Made by a program: the position numbers and the translations under genes | The notes under the pieces: model-generated | The model's input: the letters and a program-made list of their open reading frames with translations, nothing else | Databases searched by the model: none | What the model was told of the DNA's origin: nothing | In this document: piece after piece, positions 24,698-32,175 of the stretch | Position numbering within the stretch: the first letter of the stretch is position 1 | Layout of the letters: each line of letters begins with the position of its first letter | From: JBOFWL01 sp051653605 | GTDB taxonomy: Bacteria; Spirochaetota; Brevinematia; Brevinematales; Brevinemataceae | Reading direction: 5' to 3' | Assembly: GCA_051653605.1 (NCBI GenBank) | Contig: JBOFWL010000145.1 | Location: 1 to 64,000 of the forward strand | DNA length: 64,000 bases

Positions 24698-25432
24698 TTA
24701 ATCTTCGAAAGCTTCTTCAGAGTACAGGTAACGGAAACAATTAGGGCATTGCATAAGAGCAGAGTCTTCCGTTTCTTGAAGATCATCACCACCGAGGTAA
24801 GATGTAGGCAAGTGAATATTACACACTGAACAAGCATCATTTTCAATAGGAGAAAGCACCGAGCCTTGATTTTTCACCAAGAGACGATTGAAATACTCCA
24901 TAAAGTGAGTGTCGAAGTGAGCTGCAACATCTTCTAATTGTTTTTCGAGCTTAGTACGTTCAGGGAGAGTTTCTGCCTTAACAGCATTCAATGTTTCGGT
25001 GAGATGAGAAATTTCCAATGCGTTAGCTTGAAATTTGGTTCCCACATCTTCTAAAGATTGAACGAGATCCCCGTGTTTAGCTTTATCGTAGTATACTTGA
25101 GCCTCAAGTACTTCTCTATCTTGGGAATATTTTTCCATATCTTTTTCCCAAGATTTAATCTGACGAGCCATTTTGAGATTATCACGATCTTTTTCCATTG
25201 AATCCATTTCTGAATAAACGTGTTCAAGTTTTGCCGTTTCCGATTCAATTTTTTGATTTAAGGAAACAAGCTGAGCCTCAGCGTCGCTTTTTTGTTTTTC
25301 GAGCATCTGAGTTTCTTGAGTCAATCTTTCGAGTTTACGTTCATCTTCTTCATATGTGGAAACAATTTGTTTTAGCTCGTTATAAAAACTTTGCCAAGCT
25401 ACCATGTCCCGGATACGGGTCTTACGATCCAT
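24698..25432 (-). CDS. coiled-coil C4 zinc-ribbon protein (CdsZ/CT398-like)
   Basis: Residues about 20-180 form a long antiparallel coiled coil, followed by a zinc ribbon with CSVC and CPNC near residues 205-235. This is the CdsZ/CT398 architecture (zf-RING_7), widespread in spirochaetes and chlamydiae; in Chlamydia the homologue binds sigma-54 and secretion components. The ATG at 25432 has GGAGG upstream; a longer in-frame start at 25507 would lie upstream of its own promoter's -35 and is not credible. The length of 244 residues is typical. Confidence 0.85.
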   Translation of the reverse strand: MDRKTRIRDMVAWQSFYNELKQIVSTYEEDERKLERLTQETQMLEKQKSDAEAQLVSLNQKIESETAKLEHVYSEMDSMEKDRDNLKMARQIKSWEKDMEKYSQDREVLEAQVYYDKAKHGDLVQSLEDVGTKFQANALEISHLTETLNAVKAETLPERTKLEKQLEDVAAHFDTHFMEYFNRLLVKNQGSVLSPIENDACSVCNIHLPTSYLGGDDLQETEDSALMQCPNCFRYLYSEEAFED

Positions 25433-25468
25433 TACAGCCTCCAAAGCAGAATAATAAATGCAATCATT

Positions 25469-25497
25469 ATTATAAGGAAGAGTTATTTTATTGTCAA
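25469..25497 (-). promoter_or_regulatory. promoter of the CdsZ-like gene
   Basis: Minus strand -35 TTGACA (25492-25497), 17-nt spacer, -10 TATAAT (25469-25474): a perfect consensus promoter, 36 nt before the start. Confidence 0.9.
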
Positions 25498-25528
25498 GAA
25501 TAATCAAAAGATTATTTGTATTTTTTAT

Positions 25529-26023
25529 TTACAAGCCAAAAATGTCGGGGTAGGCAACATCCCCTTGAACCTGATGTTGCTTCAGATTGTAGATACGATA
25601 AAATTCTGAGGGAATATCAAAAGGTGGGCGTATCCCCAGAGGTATTGCTTCAACAAAGCCGCATTTCGAATAAAGGGCAGGTTTTCCTAGCACAAGGATA
25701 AGTGGGTAATCAGTAAAGTTAGCACGCCGAATTATTTCTCTTACCAAAGCTTCTCCAAGCCCTATTCCTTGCATTTCAGGCAAAACAGCAATAGGTGCAA
25801 GGCTTAATACTTGTGTATTCCCTATTTTTATCTCTGTACATAGTGCATATCCACTTATTTTGCCATCAATCAGCCCAACAACAGCTAATTCTTGGTGGAA
25901 AGAGGGGGCAGATCGAAGTGCCTTAACCAAATTATACTCATCAAAGCGGTTAAAAGCCTTAACTAAAACCTCTCCAACAGCAAGTGAATCGTTTTGTTGC
26001 TCGGTTTTGAGAAGAAAATCCAT
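25529..26023 (-). CDS. GNAT-family N-acetyltransferase
   Basis: The 164-residue protein has the acetyl-CoA-binding motif A as VLSLAPIAVLPEMQGIGLGEALVREII (the Q/RxxGxG/A loop reads QGIGLG) and the following ALYSKCGFVEA, typical of YhbS-like predicted acetyltransferases. The substrate cannot be inferred. AAGGGG lies upstream of the ATG. It lies just downstream of the tRNA gene on the same strand, separated by the tRNA terminator. Confidence 0.88.
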   Translation of the reverse strand: MDFLLKTEQQNDSLAVGEVLVKAFNRFDEYNLVKALRSAPSFHQELAVVGLIDGKISGYALCTEIKIGNTQVLSLAPIAVLPEMQGIGLGEALVREIIRRANFTDYPLILVLGKPALYSKCGFVEAIPLGIRPPFDIPSEFYRIYNLKQHQVQGDVAYPDIFGL

Positions 26024-26047
26024 TGTTTTCCCCTTTTAGAATAATAA

Positions 26048-26069
26048 AAAACCCTCTAATGAGGGTTTT
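26048..26069 (-). terminator. terminator after the tRNA gene
   Basis: Stem AAAACCCTC/GAGGGTTTT with a TAAT loop directly after the tRNA 3' end on the minus strand, followed by a T-rich run. Confidence 0.85.
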
Positions 26070-26071
26070 CT

Positions 26072-26145
26072 GGGGACTGGAGGGTATCGAACCCTCGACC
26101 CACCGATTATGAGTCGGTTGCTCTAACCATCTGAGCTACAGTCCC
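26072..26145 (-). tRNA. tRNA with CAU anticodon (elongator Met or Ile2)
   Basis: The cloverleaf folds cleanly: acceptor GGGACTG/CAGTCCC, D-arm GCTC/GAGC, anticodon stem ACCGA/TCGGT with loop CTCATAA, T-arm GAGGG-TTCGATA-CCCTC. The anticodon is CAU. The G1-C72 pair and an anticodon stem without three G-C pairs rule out an initiator. It may be elongator Met, or Ile2 whose C34 becomes lysidine. The discriminator base reads C, unusual for either, and CCA is not encoded. Confidence 0.93.
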
Positions 26146-26223
26146 AAAATGCGAAGGTATGCCTATTATAGCAAATTTTCGAAAACTGTGCAAGATTATT
26201 AATAAAAAAATCTAAAAAAAAGC

Positions 26224-26281
26224 TTGACTTTCAACCCCTACCCCCTCTATAATTAAAACACAACACCACCACGGGGTGTGG
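26224..26281 (+). promoter_or_regulatory. csoR-copA promoter and probable CsoR operator
   Basis: -35 TTGACT (26224-26229), 18-nt spacer, -10 TATAAT (26248-26253). The spacer is C-rich (ACCCCTACCCCC), and a G-tract palindrome-like ACACC...GGGTGT follows at 26262-26280. CsoR-type repressors bind such G/C-tract pseudo-palindromes, so copper-released autoregulation is likely. Confidence 0.65.
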
Positions 26282-26341
26282 GTAATGGTTTTTGTGCGTA
26301 TCGCAGTAAGAGACATGTATATTTTGGCATATGGAGGTTCT

Positions 26342-26605
26342 ATGAATATAGAGAGGCAAAAAGCACTACGCCTGCTTAAAACAGCAAAAGGGCAGCTTGA
26401 GGGGATCATGAAAATGATAGAAGAAGACCAATATTGTATGGATATTTCTAATCAGATTTCGGCATCATCATCTTTATTAAAGAACGCCCAATTATTAATT
26501 CTTAAACAGCATATATCAGGGTGTGTTATTTCTGCGGTAAAAGAAGAAAATGGTTCCGAAAAAATTGAAGAAATTATGACAATTTTATCAAAAATAGTGA
26601 AATAA
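26342..26605 (+). CDS. csoR: CsoR-family copper-sensing repressor
   Basis: The 87-residue four-helix DUF156 protein carries the Cu(I) ligand set Cys (YCMDI), His and Cys (QHISGCV, spacing H-x3-C), diagnostic of CsoR. In the copper-free state it should repress its own promoter and the copA gene 10 nt downstream. The ATG at 26342 has GGAGG upstream; longer in-frame starts are not family-like. Confidence 0.92.
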   Translation: MNIERQKALRLLKTAKGQLEGIMKMIEEDQYCMDISNQISASSSLLKNAQLLILKQHISGCVISAVKEENGSEKIEEIMTILSKIVK

Positions 26606-26615
26606 GGAGTTTATT

Positions 26616-28808
26616 ATGGTGGAATCTCGTGTTTTTTGGGTATCAGGTATGCACTGTACGGCATGCTCTTCCCGTTTAGAAAAAAAGCTTAATAATCAAT
26701 CTGGAGTGCAAGCTTCGGTTAATTTCGCATCAAGTACCGCTGTTATCAGCTTTGATAGCAGTAAAATTTCAGCAGATACCCTCAATAAAGAAGCAGAAAA
26801 GCTGGGTTTTAAGCTCAAACCCGAAACAAAAATGGCCTCTATGCGTTCAGAAATTATGCCAGATATCATCAATCTTGCTATTTCGTGGGTCTTATCCCTC
26901 ATATTAATAATGGAAATGTTTGGGGTGGGTATGCATACCCCTTGGTATAGCTTTGGCTTGGCAACGATTTCTGTAATTATTACAGGAAGAGGTATTTTAC
27001 GCAGTGCATGGTCGTCGTTTACCAGTGGTGTTTTAGGGATGGACGTGCTTATTGCCCTTGGTGCGCTAGTGGCGTTGGGAAGTTCTTTTTTCCGAGTGAT
27101 TGGAGTGAACATGCCCAACTATGCAATGACGGCCTCGATGCTTATTTCGGTAAACTTACTTGGTCGTTTTCTTGAAACTATTGCCCGAGGCAGAGCATCG
27201 CAGGCAGTTCAAGCCTTGGCTAAATTCAATGTGAAAACTGCACTTAAAAGAACCGCCGACGGAAGTTCTGTTGAAGTTTTAGTGCAAGACCTCCAAATTG
27301 GAGATGTAGTAGACGTGCGGGCTGGAGACAGAATTCCAGCAGATGGCGTTATTTTAGAAGGGCATAGTACTACAGATGAAAGCTTTCTTACAGGAGAAAG
27401 CCTCCCCGTTGAGAAAAAACCCGAAGACAAAGTATACGCCGGCTCTATTAATATAGAAGGCGCACTTGCTGTACGCGTGAACAATACTTCTGAGCAATCA
27501 TTTCTGGCTCAAACAGTTTCTCTAATGCAGGAAGCACAAGGAACAAAAATTCCTATTCAAATTATGGCAGATAAAATCACGGCTGTATTTGTGCCTATTA
27601 TTGTAAGCATCGCTGTGTTTGGCACGGCTATCTGGATAGCGTTTCCTAACGCCATTCCCTCGATGATGTCTATTATAGGAATAAATTTCGAACCACAAGG
27701 CCGCTTTATCGACGCCATATCTGTTGGGATTTCAGTATTAGTTATTGCATGTCCCTGTGCTTTGGGCTTGGCAACGCCAATGGCTCTTGTGAATGGTTCG
27801 GCATTGGGTGCAAAAAATGGTATTCTAATTCGTCGAGGAGCTGCAGTTCAGCTTTTATCAGAAGCAGCAATTATCGCGTTGGATAAAACAGGTACTATCA
27901 CCGAAGGTCAACCAGAGCTAAGTAGTTTTCACACTGAGGGGATAGAAGAGCAAGAGGCGCTTTCAATTTTGGCAGGGCTCGAACAACTCTCAAGCCACCC
28001 TTTAGCTAGCTGTATCAACCAATATGCCATAGAAAAAAAGATCTCAGCAGCAAAAGTAGAGAATGTTGTTATCAAAGCTGGAAAAGGCATTTTCGGTGAT
28101 TATAACGAAAAAGAATGGTTTGCAGGGTCTCTTTTGGCAACGGAAGATCAAAAAGCTCTATTTTCCCATGATCTTAATACTAAGGTTGAACGAATCCAAG
28201 AACTCGGAGAAAGTATCGTCTGTTTAGTAAATCGCAGCGAAGGAATAGTTGTCGCGGTAGCCTCTTTCACAGATAAAATCAAATCTGATAGCCCCGAAGC
28301 CATCAAAGCCTTGAAAGAAATGGGCATGAAAATCGTCATGATTACAGGGGATCATCATAAAGCTGCTCAACATATAGCCAATCAAATGAAGATTAGCCAA
28401 GTGGTGTGGGAAGCATCGCCAAAAGAAAAGCTTGAACATATTCAAGAGTTGCAACGGCAAGGGTACAAAACCATTTTTGTTGGAGATGGTGTCAACGATG
28501 CGGCTGCATTGGAGGCTGCTGATGCCGGTATAGCACTAGGCACCGGAACGGATATCGCCCATGAAGCGGGGGATATAGTGCTAGTCTCTGGGTCTCTAAA
28601 AGCCTTAGTTGGTTCTGTTCGACTCTCGCGGCTTATCCTGAATAAAATACGACAAAATCTATTTTGGGCATTTTTCTACAATATTATAGCAATACCACTG
28701 GCTCTCAGTGGGCTAATGCACCCTATTATAGCAGAAATTGCGATGAGTTTTAGCAGCCTATCGGTAATTGGAAGCTCGGTTCTTCTATCTTATAGAAAAA
28801 TTTTCTAA
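26616..28808 (+). CDS. copA: copper-exporting P1B-type ATPase
   Basis: The inner-membrane pump exports Cu(I). One N-terminal heavy-metal domain (GMHCTACSSRLEKKL) is followed by the actuator TGES, the transport-site CPC in VIACPCALGLATP, the phosphorylated Asp in DKTGT, and the hinge GDGVNDAAAL. The final helix has the MxxSS pattern of copper pumps (EIAMSFSSLSVIGSS). At 730 residues it is normal for a single-HMA CopA. AAGGAG precedes the ATG, and it is co-transcribed with csoR. Confidence 0.96.
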   Translation: MVESRVFWVSGMHCTACSSRLEKKLNNQSGVQASVNFASSTAVISFDSSKISADTLNKEAEKLGFKLKPETKMASMRSEIMPDIINLAISWVLSLILIMEMFGVGMHTPWYSFGLATISVIITGRGILRSAWSSFTSGVLGMDVLIALGALVALGSSFFRVIGVNMPNYAMTASMLISVNLLGRFLETIARGRASQAVQALAKFNVKTALKRTADGSSVEVLVQDLQIGDVVDVRAGDRIPADGVILEGHSTTDESFLTGESLPVEKKPEDKVYAGSINIEGALAVRVNNTSEQSFLAQTVSLMQEAQGTKIPIQIMADKITAVFVPIIVSIAVFGTAIWIAFPNAIPSMMSIIGINFEPQGRFIDAISVGISVLVIACPCALGLATPMALVNGSALGAKNGILIRRGAAVQLLSEAAIIALDKTGTITEGQPELSSFHTEGIEEQEALSILAGLEQLSSHPLASCINQYAIEKKISAAKVENVVIKAGKGIFGDYNEKEWFAGSLLATEDQKALFSHDLNTKVERIQELGESIVCLVNRSEGIVVAVASFTDKIKSDSPEAIKALKEMGMKIVMITGDHHKAAQHIANQMKISQVVWEASPKEKLEHIQELQRQGYKTIFVGDGVNDAAALEAADAGIALGTGTDIAHEAGDIVLVSGSLKALVGSVRLSRLILNKIRQNLFWAFFYNIIAIPLALSGLMHPIIAEIAMSFSSLSVIGSSVLLSYRKIF

Positions 28809-28824
28809 AAACCCCTAAAAGATC

Positions 28825-28853
28825 TTGAACTTTTAGGTAAAATAAGATATAAT
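28825..28853 (+). promoter_or_regulatory. rplM-rpsI promoter
   Basis: -35 TTGAAC (28825-28830), 17-nt spacer, -10 TATAAT (28848-28853). The -35 sits in a CCTAAAAG/CTTTTAGG hairpin that may also weakly terminate copA. Confidence 0.85.
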
Positions 28854-28868
28854 AACCAGTCCCATACT

Positions 28869-28902
28869 TTTGGAACGCCGCACCTCCTAGAGGTGTTCCA
28901 AA
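28869..28902 (+). ncRNA. structured 5' leader of rplM (candidate ribosomal-protein autoregulatory RNA)
   Basis: Two perfect helices are stacked with a one-sided 5-nt bulge: outer TTTGGAA/TTCCAAA, bulge CGCCG, inner CACCTC/GAGGTG, loop CTA. It begins close to the predicted start of transcription and ends 22 nt before the rplM ATG. Leaders upstream of rplM control L13 operons in other bacteria; whether this one is homologous cannot be told by eye. Confidence 0.55.
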
Positions 28903-28924
28903 TAAACCAAAATAAGGACGGAAT

Positions 28925-29371
28925 ATGAAATCCGACAACATCCGAACAACCTATACCAAGGCGCCAGAAATTACGCGTCGATGGTTGGTTATTGATGCAA
29001 AAGGCAAGCCCCTTGGGCGTATTGCCGGCGAAGCTGCCCGTATTCTACAGGGTAAGCATAAGTCTACATTCACCCCTCACGTTGACGATGGTGATTTTGT
29101 GGTTGTGGTTAATGCGCACCAGTTTATTTTAACTGGACGAAAGCCCAGCACAGTTGTATATCGAAGACACACAGGTTTTCCTGGTGGGTTGAAAGAGCTT
29201 TCTCACAAACAAATGATGGAAAAGAAACCATGGTTTCCATTAGAAAAAGCAGTCAAAGCTATGCTTCCTAAAAATCGCCTTGCTCGCCAAATGATCAAAA
29301 AAATGATTTTGGTAGAAGGTTCTGATTATAAGCACACAGGTCCTGGCGACGTAATTCGCCACGAATTTTAA
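28925..29371 (+). CDS. rplM: 50S ribosomal protein L13
   Basis: RRWLVIDAKGKPLGRIAGEAARILQGKHKSTFTPHVDDGDFVVVVNA is the canonical L13 start, preceded by a short extra N-terminus of about 17 residues. L13 is an early assembly protein of the 50S subunit. An AAGGA site precedes the ATG. It is co-transcribed with rpsI (11 nt gap), as in most bacteria. Confidence 0.97.
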   Translation: MKSDNIRTTYTKAPEITRRWLVIDAKGKPLGRIAGEAARILQGKHKSTFTPHVDDGDFVVVVNAHQFILTGRKPSTVVYRRHTGFPGGLKELSHKQMMEKKPWFPLEKAVKAMLPKNRLARQMIKKMILVEGSDYKHTGPGDVIRHEF

Positions 29372-29381
29372 GGAGTAGAGC

Positions 29382-29786
29382 ATGGCAAAGATCATTGATA
29401 AACGCACATATGCTACTGGTCGTCGTAAAACCAGTGTTGCTCGAGTATTCCTTGCACCTAATGGTAGTGGATCATTCGTAGTTAACGGCAAAAAGGTTGA
29501 TGAATATTTTCCAGTATTTTTCCGAGACCAAATCACCCAAGTTTTTGATATTACAGGAACACTTAATCAAGTAGATATCTACTGCACAGTTAAAGGTGGT
29601 GGGGTTAACGGACAAGCAGAAGCTATTCGTCACGGTATTGCACGTGCCCTCAACCTCTTAGACAGAGATAAATTTCGTTCACTTCTCAAAACTAGCGGTT
29701 TTCTTACAAGAGACGATCGTATGGTCGAACGAAAAAAATACGGTTTGCGCAAATCCCGCAAGCGAGAGCAATACTCGAAGCGTTAA
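29382..29786 (+). CDS. rpsI: 30S ribosomal protein S9
   Basis: S9 features are YATGRRKTSVARVFLAPNGSG, the central GGGVNGQAEAIRHGIARAL and the basic C-terminal tail KYGLRKSRKREQYSKR, whose last residues contact the P-site tRNA. The length of 134 residues is usual. AAGGAG lies upstream of the ATG, and a strong terminator follows. Confidence 0.97.
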   Translation: MAKIIDKRTYATGRRKTSVARVFLAPNGSGSFVVNGKKVDEYFPVFFRDQITQVFDITGTLNQVDIYCTVKGGGVNGQAEAIRHGIARALNLLDRDKFRSLLKTSGFLTRDDRMVERKKYGLRKSRKREQYSKR

Positions 29787-29813
29787 GTCTTTCGGCTTAA
29801 ATTATTCTATAAA

Positions 29814-29843
29814 AAAAAGTCCCTCTTTATCGAGGGACTTTTT
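29814..29843. terminator. bidirectional intrinsic terminator
   Basis: Stem AAAAAGTCCCTC/GAGGGACTTTTT with a 6-nt loop between rpsI and the convergent gene at 29866. Confidence 0.92.
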
Positions 29844-29865
29844 CTATTTTCTTCCATAAATTATC

Positions 29866-31044
29866 TTATTTAAGATAAGGTCTTAAAAAGCTTTTATCTC
29901 TTAAATTACTATCTTTTATTCCCTTTGTTGCTTCCTCTCGAAGAACATTTTGAAAAGATGGCGTTGTTTCCGCGGCTTCTGCCAAAGACGCTATCATACG
30001 TGCATATGTATCAGCATAGCTCAACCCTGGATATAACGCAGATTTATAGCTTGTATAGGCTTGCAACCAATTTTTTTGACCAGTATAGATATCTCCTAAT
30101 AGTCTTGCTGCCGATTCATAAGCCTCAATAGTAGGGTAGTCTCTCATGATACTCTGGATGTCTCTAATTGCTGCATTTGTTTGGCCTGTTTCTACGTATA
30201 ATTGCGCCCTTTTCAAATATACCTGAGGAATATAAGGAGATTTTTTATCAGCATAATTTCGAATAAATGCTGAAAGTTGAGCTTCATTATTCTGAACCCC
30301 GTTAAGAATGGTGTTAAAATCGATAAGGTCGGTAGAGACTGTATAGTCTAGGCTTTTGGCATTGAAACGGCGAATTCTTCTGCGTTCTCTAGCCTCATAA
30401 TAAGAAAAAATACTCAAGCCAATTAAGCTTCCTGTTCCAATTCCAACCCCTGTCCACATTACGTTATCCAACGTTGCCGAGGTAGCTAGGTTATTAACAG
30501 CCTCATCAAAATCTGTGGCGGCATCAACTCTAGCTTGAAATATGGGGCTTCCAACAGCGCCTCCAATGACCATACCAAGTGAGACCACTAATGTCGTTGC
30601 AAAGACCCCAATATAGGGTGAGTATGGACTTTTTGCATTGAGCGTAAACATTTGTCGTTTTTTATTGTAAGAAGCGTCATAAATACCATATGGAAGAGAA
30701 ATACTTCCATCTAAAGAGCTATAATTACGGCCATTTACCAACACTACACCTTGATTTTCGGGAAAGACTGCAGTAAAACTGAGAGGTTCTAAGATAATCT
30801 TCTCGTCAAAAACCATTTTTGAAGGATTATAGGTGTTTGTTCTGGGGATATGCCCCTCTGTTTGAATGATTATGGTGATAGAATTAGTGAACTCCATACG
30901 AAAAGGGGTTTTTCCAAGTCGACGAGTTCGCCCTTTTTCTGGGGCAACTAAGACATCAGCCCCTACAGGTGTAGAGTTAAGAAAAAGAATTGATGCATGC
31001 AAAGGTGCGCTACATACGAGAAATATTAAGATTAGCCTTATCAT
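29866..31044 (-). CDS. secreted PEGA/TPR membrane protein
   Basis: The 392-residue product has a signal peptide ending LHA, an N-terminal PEGA-like region (FLNSTPVGADVLVAPEKGRTRRLGKTPFRMEF), two hydrophobic segments around residues 145-165 and 195-215, then about three TPR units (QVYLKRAQLYVETGQTNAAIRDIQSIMRDYP and following). It probably sits at the inner membrane with the repeats exposed. It starts 8 nt after ftsL and is the last gene of the STAS-SpoIIE-rsmH-ftsL unit. A role in envelope growth or division is inferred from position. Confidence 0.75.
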   Translation of the reverse strand: MIRLILIFLVCSAPLHASILFLNSTPVGADVLVAPEKGRTRRLGKTPFRMEFTNSITIIIQTEGHIPRTNTYNPSKMVFDEKIILEPLSFTAVFPENQGVVLVNGRNYSSLDGSISLPYGIYDASYNKKRQMFTLNAKSPYSPYIGVFATTLVVSLGMVIGGAVGSPIFQARVDAATDFDEAVNNLATSATLDNVMWTGVGIGTGSLIGLSIFSYYEARERRRIRRFNAKSLDYTVSTDLIDFNTILNGVQNNEAQLSAFIRNYADKKSPYIPQVYLKRAQLYVETGQTNAAIRDIQSIMRDYPTIEAYESAARLLGDIYTGQKNWLQAYTSYKSALYPGLSYADTYARMIASLAEAAETTPSFQNVLREEATKGIKDSNLRDKSFLRPYLK

Positions 31045-31052
31045 TTTTATCT

Positions 31053-31313
31053 CTAAAAAGAAATATAATCGAAAACAACAACATCAGATGGCGCCAAGGG
31101 GACTCCAATATTATGCGATTGAATTACTAAACGATCATTTTCAGCCTTGATAAAAGTAATTAACTCTTGACGGCGGCTATTTACTTGTTCTAATTCTCGA
31201 GTTAGGGCTCTAATAGTCAGTGTTTTCTCATAAGAATCCATACGCTGAGCAGAAAAAAGCAGGCCTAAACACATGACAATCGTTAAAATAAAGAAAAATC
31301 TCCCTAAATTCAC
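31053..31313 (-). CDS. ftsL: FtsL-like division protein
   Basis: The GTG at 31313 is chosen because AAAGGAG lies 5 nt upstream; the product has 86 residues. It has one transmembrane helix (FFFILTIVMCLGLLFSA) followed by a periplasmic coiled coil (SYEKTLTIRALTRELEQVNSRRQELITFIKAENDRL), the FtsL/FtsB architecture. Its position one base after the rsmH stop codon matches the conserved rsmH-ftsL order of division clusters. The rest of the cluster (ftsI, mur genes) is missing here. Confidence 0.8.
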   Translation of the reverse strand: MNLGRFFFILTIVMCLGLLFSAQRMDSYEKTLTIRALTRELEQVNSRRQELITFIKAENDRLVIQSHNIGVPLAPSDVVVFDYISF

Positions 31314-31314
31314 G

Positions 31315-32175
31315 TTAACTCCTTTGAAATACCCGTAATTTTGCACTACGGGATGCTGGATTAGCCTTTTGTTCGGCTAAAGAAGGTATTTTAGGCTTTG
31401 TTATTGGCAGTATTCCTTTTTTTTCATCGGCAAGACGACGGAAAGCATTTTTAACAAGCCTATCCTCCATTGAATGGAAAGTTAGAATACATAATTTTCC
31501 TGCCGGAGCAAGATTTAAAACTACTTCTTCTAAGAATGTTTCGGCAATTTCTAATTCTTTATTAACATAGATACGTAAAGCTTGGAAAATTTTTGTTGCA
31601 GGGTGGATTTTTCCTCTTCCGGCTATTTTTAGAATACAGCCAGCAAGTTCTTTTGCGGTGTCGAATGGGCGATTTTGCACAATAACTCGTGCCAACTTCC
31701 TCGACGAAAACTCCTCACCATAATAATAAAAAATATCAGCTAATTCCGCCTCACTATATGTATTAACAATATCTTTGGCACTTTCGCTGCTATCATCTAA
31801 TCTCATGTCGAGGCTTGCATCTTCAAAGGAAAAACCACGTTTTGCTTCTTTAAAATGAAACATTGACACTCCCATATCTACCAAAATGGCATCAAATAGG
31901 GGGAATTTGGCGTTACTGCGAACAGAGGAAATGTGATCGTAGGTATCGCAAACATATGAGATATTTGAAAATTCTGACAGTCGTTCTTTTGCTCGATCAA
32001 GAATTTCAGAGTCTCTATCTAAGCAAAGCAGTTTTCCTTGAGGAATTAAAGGAGCCATAAGAGAAGAATGCCCCCCCTCGCCTGTTGTGAGGTCGGCAAC
32101 GATGGAGTTTGGTTTGAGTTGAAACATTTCCAAAATCTCAGTAACCATAATCGATTTGTGTATTGGTGTCATCAT
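31315..32175 (-). CDS. rsmH: 16S rRNA (cytosine1402-N4)-methyltransferase
   Basis: RsmH (MraW) methylates C1402 in the ribosomal P site. Recognisable motifs are HKSIMVTEILEM at the N-terminus, ATP-like SAM site DLTTGEGGHSS, DAILVDMGVSMFHF, RGFSFEDASLDMRLDD, FQALRIYVNKEL and ILTFHSMEDRLVKNAF. The length of 286 is slightly short. Two adjacent ATG codons follow AAGGAG; the first overlaps the stop of the upstream SpoIIE gene (ATGA), so translation is coupled. Confidence 0.95.
   Translation of the reverse strand: MMTPIHKSIMVTEILEMFQLKPNSIVADLTTGEGGHSSLMAPLIPQGKLLCLDRDSEILDRAKERLSEFSNISYVCDTYDHISSVRSNAKFPLFDAILVDMGVSMFHFKEAKRGFSFEDASLDMRLDDSSESAKDIVNTYSEAELADIFYYYGEEFSSRKLARVIVQNRPFDTAKELAGCILKIAGRGKIHPATKIFQALRIYVNKELEIAETFLEEVVLNLAPAGKLCILTFHSMEDRLVKNAFRRLADEKKGILPITKPKIPSLAEQKANPASRSAKLRVFQRS

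Noticed and set aside
26072..26145. Initiator tRNA-Met
   Set aside because: It has a paired G1-C72 and lacks the three G-C pairs in the anticodon stem.
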